Source: Cephalopachus bancanus
Lineage: Eukaryota > Chordata > Mammalia > Primates > Tarsiidae
Assembly (NCBI GenBank): GCA_027257055.1
Contig: JAPVLO010000097.1
Location: forward strand, 5,185,001-5,249,000
Reading direction: 5' to 3'
DNA length: 64,000 nt
Shown here in pieces: positions 36,461 through 48,073 of the stretch. Both the position numbers and the translations under genes were made by a program. The stretch's first letter is position 1, and each line of letters begins with the position of its first letter. The notes under the pieces are model-generated. The model ran no database searches. It saw only the letters and a list, made by a program, of their open reading frames with translations, and had not been told where the DNA came from.

Positions 36461-36640
36461 TGCCCTCTCAGCTGCGCCGCACTCTACACCGCTGCCGGAG
36501 CTTCTAATGAACATGATTCAGCTTCTCTGGTTCTATTGCACAAAAGCCAGACCTTGAGCTAAGTTCTGGGGGCCAGAAGTCTGAAATCAAGGTGTCAACA
36601 AAGATGTACTTCCTCCAGAGACTTTGGGACCAGTTGGAGT
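36461..36640 (+). other. Candidate 5' transduced sequence
   Basis: Non-L1 sequence between the target-site duplication and the L1 start. Its first 45 bases are G+C-rich with CpGs ('cagctgcgccgcactctaca'). The later part contains 'gggggccagaagtctgaaat', common in an old mammalian repeat. It may be an upstream promoter or exon copied with the L1 RNA. Confidence 0.6.
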
Positions 36641-38595
36641 TCCAATAAGATGGTGATGGTATAGGTGGAATTGTGAGATTCTCCAAACGTGAGTTCCCAA
36701 AAAGACTCTTACTTTTCTGCACCCACCCCCCTGCCCACCGCCAGCTTCACTGGTCCCAGGCCCGGGGATCCTTGGTCCCACGCAGGACCGGATATTGCGG
36801 CCCCTGGATGCTGCTGCTCCACTATATGTGACTCCCACATGCGCGGGAGTCTCGGGTCTTGGCTCCCTCCCTGGCTACATCATCTCACCCAGCACCCAGC
36901 ACCAAGCTGCCGGTCACTCAGGGAGGCTCTGGGTGCCCACCCTTCAGAGATACTGGTTCCATTTCTGGCTGAAGTACCCTGTGAGGGGCCCAGGGCCATT
37001 CTCACTGCTCACTGCCTCCCCTTTGGACCTTTGGAGCTCTAGAGCTCTGGGCCCACCCTGGTTGAGCCACTCAGCGTGCAACCCCATGTTTATGTAAGGG
37101 AATATCTTAAGGAGGTGCTGATCAGAGGTTCTCAGCTCCAGAGGAGGGAACTCCTGACCCCCTCCTCCACCCCAGCCCACTGGTGGCACCCCAGATCCAG
37201 TGCCCAGCTGTGCAGCTGATCTCCGGTGCCTCCCACGCCACCATAGTACATCATAGTGGAATGCCCAGGGACCCAGATGAGTGGAGAGAAAGGAGAGAAA
37301 GGATCTGTGAAAGAGAAACTGCCACCTCAGCCATTCTCCAGGCAGAGACTTGCATTGCCCCACCCACCTATGAGCAGCATCCACCTCGGTTCCCAAGGTA
37401 ATGTCACAAAACAGGAGACAAAGCACCTCCCCTATGCTGAATCAGACAAAAGCAACTAAACATCGCAGACCTCCCAGGCAGCAGGTCAAAAGAACAAACC
37501 CAAACTGCAAGTAAATCTAGCTGTCTGCAATGAAAGTAAAGGGGAGGGGCTGGAGATCAGAGCTAAAGAGACTTTAGACACTCAGGAAAGATTCCAGAGC
37601 TAGTCTGATTTCTTATTTTGACTTTTGACTTTATCATTTTGACTGTTTGTTTTGCTCACTTTTGTTTGCTTTTTGACTTACACTATCTGTTTGTGTTAGG
37701 CAAAATGCATCAAAAGACATGATTTTATTTCTGTCTTTGTGTAGCTACCAGTATTCTTTAAGGAATTTTGCTTGTGTGTTTTTTCCACTTCTCTCCGGCC
37801 TTGTATCTTTTTTTCACCTGTTAGTTGGTATGTATGTCTGTTTTCCCTCTCACTCTTCTCTCTTTCTAACTTCCTATTGATCCCCCCTTCCTCCATTATT
37901 TTCCTCTTTCATACCTCCTTTTGTTACAGGGACCAAATCTACATACTGCTGCATAGACAGATTGTAAGGCAGTGGGAAATAGGTTCCAATGGGCTCATAC
38001 ACCAGTTGGTGGATGCTGGAATCAGCATATAGATTCTGAATCATAACTTCCTCCTCAATTGAACCCCCAAACTACAAAAAGTACAGCCCGCAGCCCACAC
38101 TCCAACCTCAAAAGTGAACAAAGCCAGAGGACCCTCATAAGAAAGAACAAGAGACTGCACAAGTGAAGCAAAAGCAACCCCAACTTCCCTGAAAAACAGA
38201 ATTAAAGAAGGGGAGGGAAAGGAGAAGAGAGAGAAAAATCTACACAAATGAAGAAAAACAAAAAGAAGAATATGTGTTTCTCCCAGACCCTGGGAGGGCA
38301 GACACTGAGAAAACTGACTTCGGAATGCAAACAATGAAGAGCCCCCAGAATGACTGGTCTCAAACTACAAACCTAGATATCAAGACATTAGTGAAGAGAT
38401 TAAAAAGAATTGAGGAGAGACAAGAAGAAACTAGGAAGGAGCGGATAACTGAGATAACAGTAATAAAGATTACAGTGAATGAAATAAATAACAAGATAAG
38501 CATGGAAAGCAGAATTACCCAAGCAGAAGAAAGAATCTCAGAGCTTGAGGACCAAAATATAGAACTAACCCAAACTGTTAAAAACATAGAAAACA

Positions 38596-38983
38596 GCTGG
38601 GCTCGGTGGCTCAGCCACCCACGCCTTTGAATGTGGATTTGACCCAAATTACCCAACTCTGTTGGGTCAAATCCACATTCATAGTAATTTGGGTCAAATC
38701 CACATAGTAATCCCGCGCCTTTGGGAGGCTAAGGTAAGTGGATTGCCTGAGCCCATGGGTTCGAGACCTGCCTGGGCAGTGAGACCTCATCTATACAATA
38801 AATCAAAAAATAAGCTGGGCATTGTAGCACATGCCTGTAATTCCAGCTACTTGGAAGACTGAGGTGGAAGGATAGCCGGAGCCCAGCAGGTCGAGGCTGC
38901 GGTGGCCGGGGGCAGCCACTGCACTCCAGTCTGGGTGACAGAGTAAGACTCCAACTCAAAAAACAAAAAAACAAAAAAAAAAA
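38596..38983 (+). mobile_element. Alu SINE with internal 88-bp filler, inserted in L1 ORF1
   Basis: A sense Alu beginning 'gctgggctcggtggctcagcc' and ending '...gactccaactcaaaaaac'. An exact 10-bp target-site duplication 'atagaaaaca' lies at 38586-38595 and 38984-38993. After the first 22 bases a foreign 88-bp block (38618-38705) interrupts the left arm. Normal Alu sequence resumes at about 38706 ('agtaatcccgcgcctttg'). Confidence 0.92.
38618..38705. repeat. Palindromic filler block inside the Alu
   Basis: 38631-38652 is the exact reverse complement of 38684-38705 (22 bp). 38630-38647 is the exact reverse complement of 38663-38680 (18 bp). The two right-hand arms are direct repeats of each other ('tgggtcaaatccacat'). 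A second 'acgcctttg' from the Alu also occurs at its start. Confidence 0.92.
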
Positions 38984-39709
38984 ATAGAAAACAAGCTCAA
39001 AAAGACAGAACAAAACCTTCAAGAGATGAGTGATTACTTCAAGAGACCAAACCTGAGAGTAATTGGCCTTTTTGAGGCAGAAAGAGATACGGAGACCACA
39101 CTGGAACAAACTTTCCATGAGATCATTCAAGAAAACTTCCCTTATCTAATCAGTGATACAAAAATTCAAACACAAGAGATTCAGAGAACCCCTGCAAGAT
39201 AACAAATGAGAAGACCAACTCCTAGATCATAATAATTCACCTAAACAAAGTAGGTATAAAATAAAAAATCCTAAAAGCAGCAAGAGAAAAGGGCCAGATC
39301 ATCTACCATGGAAGAACAATTAGAATAGCAGCAGATTTATCTACAGAAACGCTGTAGGCTAGGAGAGCTTGGAATCCTATCTTCAAAGTCCTCAAAGTTA
39401 AACCATTTCAACCAAGAATAACTACCCAGCCAAGTTGAGCTTCATCAGCGAGGGAGAATTAAAATCTCTCCCAGCTATCCAATTCCTAAGAACTTACGCT
39501 GCCACCAGACCACCTCCACATGAAACACTAAACACAGAAGAAAACACAGAAGAAAGTACTAAACACAGAAGAAAATGAAAAAAGAGCAATGTTCTTCACA
39601 AGACTACAGGAAAAAGAATAAAATACACATGAACCAACCCCAAAACCAAAAGAAAGACAAAAAACTAAGTGGAAGAACAACAACTCTATAAGAACTCTAT
39701 GATAGGGAC

Positions 39710-42510
39710 GAACTCTCACATTTCAATAATTAGCCTGAATGTGAATGGACTAAATGCACCACTGAAAAGACATAGAATGGCAAAATGATTAAATACCACC
39801 AGGCAACAATATACTGCCTTCAAGAGACCCATCTCACTAGAAAACACTGGCTCAAAGTAAAAGGATGGCAAACAAATTTTCAGGTGAATGAAACACAAAA
39901 GAAAGGAGGAGTTGCAATCCTAACTTCAGACAAAATACCATTTAAACTATCAAAAAATTTAAAAAGATACAGAGGGCCACTACATAATGATAAAAGGTTC
40001 ACTCCATCAACAAGAAATATCTATCTTAAACATATAAGCACCCAACATAGGAGCTCCAACTTTCATAAAGCAGCTTCTAAGAAAACCAAGGAAAGATATT
40101 GACTCTAACACCATCATAACTGGGGATTTTAATACCCCACTCACAATCCTAGACAGATCATCAGGACAAAAAAAAAGATGGAACTCTCTCCAAATTATTT
40201 TACGAAGCTAACATCACATTGATACCCAAGCCAGGTAAAGACCCAACAAAGAAAGAGAACTACAGGCCAATATCTTTGATGAGCATAGATGGTAAAATTC
40301 TCAACAAGATCCTAACAAACCAGATTCAACAACACATCTGAAAAATCATCCATCATGACCAAGTAGACTTCATCCCTGGGATGCAAGGTTGGTTCAGCAT
40401 TCATAAAACCATAAATGTAATTAAATACATCATCAGATGTCCAAACAAAAACCACATGATTGTATTCCATTATATGCAGAAAAAGCTTTTGATAAAATCC
40501 AGCACCCCTTCTTGATAAAAACCCTTGAACATCTAGGCATATGGGGAACATACCTCAAAATAGTAAAAGCCATCTACGAGAAACCCACAGTGAGCATACT
40601 CCTAAATGGACAAAAATTAGAACCATTTCCCCTGAAAACTGGAACAAGACAAGGATGCCCACTCTCACCCCTCCTGTTCAACATAGTATTGGAAGTCCTG
40701 GCTCGAGCAATCAGACAAGAGAAGGCAATCAGGGGTATCCAAATAGGAAAAGAGGAAGTCAAGTTATCTCTCTTTGCAGACGACATGATTGTATACCTTG
40801 AAAACCCAAGAGAATCTGTCAAAAACCTCCTTACACTGATAAAGGCCTTTGGCTAAGTCTCAGGATATAAAATAAATGTGCAAAAGACAATTGCATTTCT
40901 TTACTCCAATAATAAACAAACAGAAACCCAAATAAAAAGCATAATTCCATTCACAGTAGCCACACAAAAAAATGAAATACCTTGGCATCTTCCTAACCAG
41001 AGATGTGAAAGAACTTTACAATGAAAACTACAAAATACTACTCAAAGGAGTCAAAGATGACAAACAAGTGGAAAAATATTCCATGCTCATGTATTGCAAG
41101 AGTCAACATTGTGAAGATGTCCATCCTACCTAAGGCAATCTACAAATTCAATGCAATACCCATCAAATTACCAACAACATTCTTCTCAGACCTAGAAAAA
41201 ACAACATAGGAATTCATATGGAAACACAAACGACCATGAATAGCCAGAACAATCCTCAGGAAAAACAAAACAAAGCAGGTGGTATCACATTACTAGACTT
41301 CAAACTTTACTATAAAGCTACAATTATCAAAACAGCTTGGTACTGGTATAGGAAAAGGCATATAGACCAATGGAATAGAATTCAGATTCCAGAAGCAAAA
41401 CCTCAATTTCTCAACCAACTCATCTTCGACAAAGCCTCCACCACCTACCACTGGGGAGAGGAGAACTTATTCAGTAAATGGTGCTGGGAAAACTGGCTGA
41501 CCACATGCAGAAGATTGAAACAGGACCCCTATCTATCCCCATACACAAAATTTAACTCCAAATGGATCAGAGATCTAAATGTAAAACCTCAAACCATAAG
41601 AACCTTAGAAAATGAAGGACATACCCTCATGGAAATTGGAACTGACATCCAATTCCTGAAAAAAACCCGAAATCCATAGGCCATAGGAGATAAGATAGAC
41701 AAGTGGGACCTCATTAAACTAACAAGCTTCTGCAAAGCCAAAGAAACCATCAAGAGAGTAGGGAGACAGCCTACAGGCTGGGAAAAAGTATTTGCCAACT
41801 CCAGGTCTGACAAAGGCTTAACATCTTGGATCTACAAGGAACTCAAATGTGCTGAGAGGAAAAAAAACAAACAACCCCATAATAAAGTGGGCAAAAGATA
41901 TGAACAGACACTTCTCAAAGGAAGATATCCGAGCAGCCAACAGACACATGAAGAAATATTCTACCTCACTAATCATCAGAGAGATGCAAATCAAAACCAC
42001 ACTGAGATACCACCTAACTCCAGTCAGAATAGGAATTATCAATAACTCAAAAAATAACAGTTGCTGGAGAGGGTGTGGTGAAAAGGGAACACTTCAACAC
42101 TGTTGGTGGGAGTGTAAACTAGTGCAACCTCTGTGGAAAGCAGTGTGGCGATTCCTAAAAGCTCTAAATATTGACCTCCCATATGACCTCCAATCCCCCT
42201 ACTGGGATATACCCTTAAGAACTCAAATCACTCTATAGAAAATATACCTGCACACGTATGTTTACTGCAGCATTGTTCACAATAGGAAGAACCTGGAAGC
42301 AACCATGCTGTCCATCAAAAGAGGACTGGATTTAAAAAATGTGGTACATATACACGATGGAATACTATGCAGCCATAAAAAAGAACAAGATCATGAATTT
42401 CACAGCAACCTGGATGGAACTCGAGTCTATAATACTGAGTGATCTCTCTCAGAAACAAAGATCTGAGTATCACATGTTCTCACTCATATAGTGTACCTTG
42501 AACATCCAAT
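39710..42510 (+). pseudogene. L1 ORF2 remnant with intact-looking RT core but internal deletion
   Basis: Endonuclease blocks lie at 39720-40170 (LQETHLTRK and, in shifted frames, later EN motifs). At about 40170 the sequence jumps into the RT palm region, losing roughly 1 kb. The frame at 40437-40856 encodes [40 protein letters not shown] and [14 protein letters not shown], so the catalytic FADD is retained. C-terminal frames at 41218-41679 and 41849-42238 include the Cys-rich [20 protein letters not shown] block. Several frameshifts and stops make it nonfunctional. Confidence 0.85.
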
Positions 42511-42714
42511 GTATTACCATAAGAAAATGACTGACCGAGGTGAGAAACTATGGGGAGGGAGGTGAAGGGAGATGGGATTAATAGTAGTAAATATCTGTCT
42601 GGGGACAGGGAGACACCTCCTATCAACAAGGGTGCCTAAATGAAGCATATTTGTATACCTAACCCTTAATTGTACCCCACAATATCATAAAAAATATTGA
42701 TAATTAAAAAAAAA

Positions 42715-43062
42715 AAGGATAGGACCAGAGTCTTAATTCATACCCTCAGCATCAGGCACAAAGCTTTGTGTTAGTAGGATCTCAATGATTGTTAAATGAA
42801 TGAATACTGCAACTGGAAGTAAAGAACATTTTCTAGAAGATGTTTTTGTTGTTTAAATTCTGAAGTTACTTGTGACAGGAAACTATGAAATCTCCATATC
42901 TTTTAAAATAAATATAGACTTTTATCTATATGTGAAAATTATATTTTAATATGTATGTAGTCTTCTAAACAAGCAACTTAACAGTTGTCTTAAATGCCTC
43001 TCTGTTGTATGATTTTGTAAGGATTTATTTGACTAAATAAAGAGACTAGACAGTGAAAAAAA
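42715..43062 (+). other. Candidate 3' transduced sequence with poly(A) signal
   Basis: It lies between the L1's own poly(A) (near 42703-42714) and a second A tail at 43055-43062 that abuts the right target-site duplication. AATAAA is present at 43036-43041, about 15 bases before the tail. The segment 'aggatctcaatgattgttaaatgaatgaa' region (42776-42805) resembles the 3' end of a MIR/L2-type relic and was presumably part of the source-locus flank. Confidence 0.7.
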
Positions 43063-43078
43063 TAAATTTATGCAATTG

Positions 43079-43640
43079 CATTGCCTACATTTTGATAGTT
43101 ACTTATTTCAATTTTACTTTATTGTTTTTTATCATTATCTTAATTTAATTAATTTTTTATTACTTATTTTACATTTTTCTCTCATTTTGAATATTCCTAT
43201 TCTGTTGCTTTGACTATATTTTTATTAACCTTTTTAATTGCACAATTCTTTATTACTTTCTTGTTCCATTAATAATTACTTTTCATGTTCTTTTAATCAG
43301 TGACAGACTTTTCTACTAATATTGAAAACCTCTTTCAGTTATTAAGATGTTCTATGTGCCTGCTCTTCGAACTCCAAATCCCTGTTTTTAAGAAAATACT
43401 TGAATAATTTTAATTCTGAAACTATCAAGCTTATTGATTCAATGATTTAATTTCTCTATGCCTTGACTTGTTTTTCAATGACTACCATGGGAATTTTTCT
43501 TCTAGTGAGTTCCTTGTGTTCTAAGAGATCTTCATCATGTATCATATCACTATTGCTGGTGCAACTTTAATTTGACATGAGGTAGAGCATATATTTTACC
43601 CATGACTTTTGGAGGAAATCTCCATTAAAGAAAAAATCTT
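43079..43640. other. A+T-rich sequence, no gene seen
   Basis: The first 23 bases complete the second copy of the 105-bp direct repeat. The remainder is strongly A+T-rich with no coding signature. Confidence 0.5.
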
Positions 43641-43931
43641 GCACATTTACCAAAAAAGTATAAAAATTTACACAATTCTATTTCCAATAGTAAAAACTTC
43701 TGATGTCCATTTTTGGGAGAATGGATTAATACTTTGAATATTCACATAATATAATATAATCAACAGTAATTGATAAATTGTATATTCACATAATAGAATA
43801 TTATCAGCAGTAATAAAGTAACACCACAAAAATTATAGAAATATTATAGGAAAAAGTGAGTCTCAAAAGATTGCATGAAGCATGATACTTTTTTGTAACA
43901 TTAAAAAACAAAAACAAAGAAAACATATGAC
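43641..43931 (+). mobile_element. Old L1 3' relic, left part (split by the younger L1)
   Basis: The blocks 'tccatttttgggagaatgga' and 'attcacataatagaatatta' resemble the ORF2 end of an old L1ME/L1MB element on +. The relic probably continues at 49416-49600 on the other side of the younger L1. It contains a local duplication of 'attcacataatataata'. Confidence 0.5.
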
Positions 43932-43947
43932 AGCTGCATGGATTTTT
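43932..43947. repeat. Left target-site duplication of the 43948-49399 L1
   Basis: 'agctgcatggattttt' is repeated exactly at 49400-49415. The right copy is followed by 'aaata', giving a TTTTT/AAATA context on the + strand. That is the classical L1 endonuclease site for a minus-strand insertion. Confidence 0.95.
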
Positions 43948-44155
43948 TTTTCTTTTTTTTTATTGTGAAGTTGTGGGGTACAGGTAAGGGTTAGGTATAC
44001 AATTGCATTTCATTCAGGCACCCTGTTGATATGGGGTGCTTCCCTGTTTCCAGACAGATATTTGCTATTGTTAATCCCATCTCCCTCCCCCCACCATAGT
44101 TTCCCAGTACGGTCAGTCATTTTCGTATAGTATTGCATTGGATGTTTAAGGTCCA

Positions 44156-47100
44156 TTATATGAGTAAGAACATGTGATACTCGGATCTTTGTTTCTGTGA
44201 GATGTCACTCAGTATTATAGACTCTAGTTCCATCCAGGTTGCTGTGAAATTCATGATTTTGTTCTTTTTTATGACTGCGTAGTATTCCATCGTGTATATG
44301 TACCACATTTTTTTAATCCAGTCCTCTTTTGACGGGCAGCATGGCTGTTTTCAGGTTCTTGCTATTGTGAACAATGCTGTGATAAACATGCGTGTGCAGG
44401 TATCTTTTTTATAGAGTGATTTGTGTTCTTCAGGATATATTCCCAGTAGGGGGATTGCGGGGTCATATGGGAGGTTGGTATTTAGAGCTTTTAAGAATCG
44501 CCACACTGCTTTCCACAGAGGTTGCACTAGTTTACACTCCCACCAACAGTGTAGAAGTGTTCCCTTCTTGCCACACCCTCTCCAGCAGCTGTTATTTTTT
44601 GAGTTGTTGATAATTGCCATTCTGACTGGGGTTAGATGGTATCTCAGTGTGATTTTGATTTGCATCTCCCTGATGATTAGTGAGGTTGAACATTTCTTCA
44701 TGTGTCTGTTGACTGCTGGGATGTCTTCCTTTGTGAAGTGTCTGTTCATATCTTTTTCCCATTTTATAATGGGGTTGTTTGTTTTTTTCTTTTCAGCACG
44801 TTTGAGTTCCTTGTATATCCAAGATGTTAAGCCTTTGTCAGACCTGGAGTTGGCAAATACTTTTTCCCAGTCTGTAGGCTGTCTCCCTGCTCTCTTGATG
44901 GTTTCTTTGGCTTTGCAGAAGCTTGTCAGTTTAATAAGGTCCCACTTATCTATTTTCTCTCTTACAAGCTGTGGGTTTTGGGTTTTGTTCAGGAATTGGA
45001 TGCCAGTTCCGATTTCCATGAGGGTTTTTCCTTCATTTTCTAAGGTTCTTATGGTTTGAGGTTTTACATTTAGGTCTCTGATCCATTTGGAATTAACCTT
45101 TTTGCATGGGGATAGATAGGGGTCCTGTTTCAATCTTCTGCATGTGGTCAGCCAGTTTTCCCAGCACCATTTACTGAATAGGTTCTCCTCTCCCCAGTGG
45201 TAGGTGGTGGAGGCTTTGTCAAAGATGAGTTGGTTGAGAAATTGAGATTTTGCTTCTGGGATCTCAATTCTATTCCATTGATCTATATGCCTGTTCCTAT
45301 ACCAATACCAAGCTGTTTTGATGATTGTAGCCTTATAGTAGAGTTTGAAGTCTGGTAGTGTGATACCACCTGCTTTGTTTTTTTTTTTGCTGAGGATTGT
45401 TCTGGCTATTCTTGGACATTTGTGTTTCCATATGAATTCCTGCATTGTTTTTTCTAGGTCTGAGAAGAATGTTGCTGGTAATTTGATGGGTATTGCATTG
45501 AATTTGTAGATTGCCTTAGGTAAGATGGACATCTTCACAATGTTGATTCTTCCGATCCATGAGCATGGGATATTTTTCCATTTGTTTGTGTTGACTTTGA
45601 TTTCTTTGAGCAGTGTTTTGTAGTTTTCCTTGTAAAGGTCTTTCACGTCTCTGGTTAGGAAGATGCCAAGGTATTTCAATTTTTTTTTGGCTATTGTGAA
45701 TGGAATTTTTGTTTTTTATTTGGGTTTCTGTTTATTTTTGGTGTAGAGAAATGCGATTGTCTTTTGTACATTTATTTTGTATCCTGAGACTTTGCCAAAG
45801 GTCTTTATCAGTGTAAGATGGTTTTTGACAGATTCTCTTGGGTTTTCAAGGTATACAATCATGTCGTCTGCAAAGAGAGATAACTTGACTTCCTCTTTTC
45901 CTATTTGGATACCCCTGATTGCCTTCTTTTCTCTGATTGCTCGAGCCAGGACTTCCAATACTATGTTGAACAGGAGGGGTGAGAGTGGGCATCCTTGTCT
46001 TGTTCCAGTTTTCAGGGGAAATGGTTCTAATTTTTGTCCATTTAGGAGTATGCTCACTGTGGGTTTCTCGTAGATGACTTTTACTATTTTGAGGTATGTT
46101 CCCCGTATGCCTAGATGTTCAAGGGTTTTTATCAAGAAGGGGTGCTGGATTTTATCAAAAGCTTTTTCTGCATCTAATGATATAATTATGTGGTTTTTGT
46201 TTTGACATCTGTTGATGTATTTAATAACATTTATGGTTTTACGAATGTTGAACCAGCCTTGCATCCCAGGAGTGAAGCCTACTTGGTCATGATGGATGAT
46301 TTTTGAGATGTATTGCTGAATTCGGTTTGCTAGTATCTTGTTGAGAATTTTAGCATCTATATTCAACAAAGATATTGGCCTGTAGTTCTCTTTCTTTGCT
46401 GGATCTTTACCTGGCTTGGGTATCAATATGATGTTGGCTTCGTAAAATGACTTGGGGAGCATTCCATCTTTTTCAATCGCCTCGAATACCTTCAGTAGGA
46501 TTGGTATCAGCTCCTCCTTAAATGTCTTGTGGAGTTCTGCTGGAAAGCCATCCGGTCCGGGGCTTTTTTTTGTAGGAAGTTTTCTTATTACATAGTCGAT
46601 TTCTTTGATTGTTATTGGTTTATTTAGGGTCTCGATTTCTTCTTGTTTCAACTTAGGTAGGTTGTGTGATGTCAGAAAGTCCTCCATTTCCTTAAGGTTT
46701 TCAAGTTTGTTTCCATACAAGTGTATGTAGTAGTCTCTAATGATCTTTTGTATTTCTTCAGGGTCAGATGTGACTTCATCTTTTGTGTTTCTGATTGTGC
46801 TTATTTGGTTTTTTTCTCGTTTTTTCTTGGTCAGTCTAGCTAGGGGACCATCGATCTTGTTTATTCTTTCGAAGAACCAACTTTTTGTTTCATTGATTTT
46901 TTTCTATTATCTTTTTGTCTTCTGTGTCCTGGATTTGGGCTTTTATTTTGGTGATCTGCATTCTTCTGCTGAAATTAGGGTTTTTGTGGTCTTGCTTTTC
47001 CAGGTTCTTTAGGTGGCTTGTTAGGTTGTTAATTTCTGTTCCTTCCATTTTCCTCATGTGTGTTTGTAGGGATATAAATTCCCCTCTTATTACAGCTTTT

Positions 47101-47972
47101 AAGGTATCCCAGAGATTTTGGTAAGATGTTTCTTCATTTTCATTTGTTTCCAGGTATCTTTTGATTTCTGTTTTGATTTCATCAATGACCCAGGAGTTAT
47201 TTAGCATCATGCTGTTTAGCATCCATGTCTTTGTGGGTTTTGTGGGGACTTTGTTGGTGTCAATGTTTATTTTTATTCCACTGTGGTCCGAGAAGGTGCA
47301 TGGTAGAATTTCAGTCCTTTTAAATTTGCTTATACTTGATTTGTGTCCAATTATGTGGTCGATCTTAGAATATGTTCCATGTGGTGATGAGTAGAATGTG
47401 CATTTTGTGGTCTTTGGATGGAGTATTCTATAGGTATCAATTAAGTCCATTTGGTCCAGAGTTTCATTGAGGTTCCGGATCTCCTTGCTGATTTTTTGTC
47501 CTGATGATCTGTCTAAGGTTGTGAGTGGTGTATTAAAGTCCTCAGTTATTATGGTGTTAGAGTCAATGTCTTTCTTTAGTTTTCCTAGAAGTTGCTTTAT
47601 GAATGTTGGCGTACCTATGTTGGGTGCATATATGTTTAGGATAGGTATTTCTTTTTGATGGAGTGAACCTTTTATCATTATGTAGTGGCCCTCTGTATCT
47701 TTTTTAATTTTTGATAGCTTAAATGGTATTTTGTCTGAAATTAGGATCACGACTCCTCCTTTCTTTTGTGTTCCATTCGTCTGAAAATTTGTTTCCCATC
47801 CTCTTACTTTGAGTCTGTGTATGTCCTTTCTAGTGAGATGGGTCTCTTGAAGGCAGTATATTGTTGCCTGGTGATATTTTATCCATTTTGTCATTCTATG
47901 TCTTTTCAGTGGTGCATTTAGTCCATTCACATTCAGACTAATTATTGAAATGTGAGAGTTCGTCCCTATCAT
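44156..47972 (-). pseudogene. L1 ORF2 (endonuclease/reverse transcriptase), near-intact, three lesions
   Basis: ORF2 protein nicks target DNA and reverse-transcribes L1 RNA in place. The reading starts at 47972. The endonuclease domain (about residues 1-240) keeps the residues known as catalytic in this family: N14, E43, Y115, D145, N147, T192, D205 and H230. The residue before D145 is Glu instead of the usual Gly. The RT domain keeps [22 protein letters not shown] and FADD (45874-45863). The C-terminal Cys/His block reads [18 protein letters not shown]. Lesions: an extra A in an A run near 46895 shifts frame; a 4-base loss near 45735 shifts frame again; a Trp codon is TGA at 44353-44351. The natural stop is at 44158-44156. 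The span (about 1,270 codons) matches the family. It cannot give a full protein as read. Confidence 0.95.
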
Positions 47973-48007
47973 GGAGTTCTTATTGAGTTGTTATTCTTCC
48001 ACTTGGT

Positions 48008-48034
48008 TTTTTCTTTCTTTCTTTCTTTCTTTTT
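48008..48034. repeat. (TTTC)n in the L1 inter-ORF spacer
   Basis: About five TTTC units expand the spacer between ORF1 and ORF2 of the young L1. Confidence 0.85.
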
Positions 48035-48073
48035 TTGTCTTTCTTTTGGTTTTGGGGTTGGTTCATATATATT

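Larger units (their letters stand above)
38248..39620 (+). pseudogene. L1 ORF1 remnant, interrupted by an Alu
   Basis: The ATG at 38248 gives MKKNKKKN-like sequence, shared with the other L1 copies. A +1-type shift soon follows. The frame at 38274-38595 encodes PGRADTEKTDFGMQTMKSPQ and a coiled coil ending RITQAEERISELEDQNIELT. The Alu (38596-38983) splits the gene between the coiled coil and the RRM. RRM and C-terminal blocks continue at 38994-39620 with further breaks. ORF1 protein normally packages L1 RNA. This copy cannot. Confidence 0.8.
36461..43062 (+). mobile_element. L1 insertion with apparent 5' and 3' transduced sequence
   Basis: Borders are fixed by a 16-bp exact duplication and by an empty-site copy of the target. 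Inside, about 180 bp of non-L1 sequence (36461-36640) precedes a recognisable L1 5' start ('ccaataagatggtgatgg'). The L1 body runs to its own poly(A) near 42714. About 340 bp of non-L1 sequence then follows to a second A tail at 43055-43062, with AATAAA at 43036-43041. The L1 body has a 5'UTR of about 1.6 kb, ORF1 from 38248 (interrupted by an Alu), and ORF2 from about 39710 with an internal deletion near 40170. Frames are broken in many places. Confidence 0.85.

Noticed and set aside
36689..37459. Cluster of open frames up to 160 codons in G+C-rich sequence, like a CpG-island gene start
   Set aside because: The sequence aligns with the 5'UTRs of the other L1s in the window (same order of blocks). 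It is an L1 internal promoter region, not a host gene.
44421..45059. 212-codon open frame on +
   Set aside because: It is the antisense of the well-preserved ORF2 C-terminal region of the young L1. Its openness follows from the codon composition of the sense frame.
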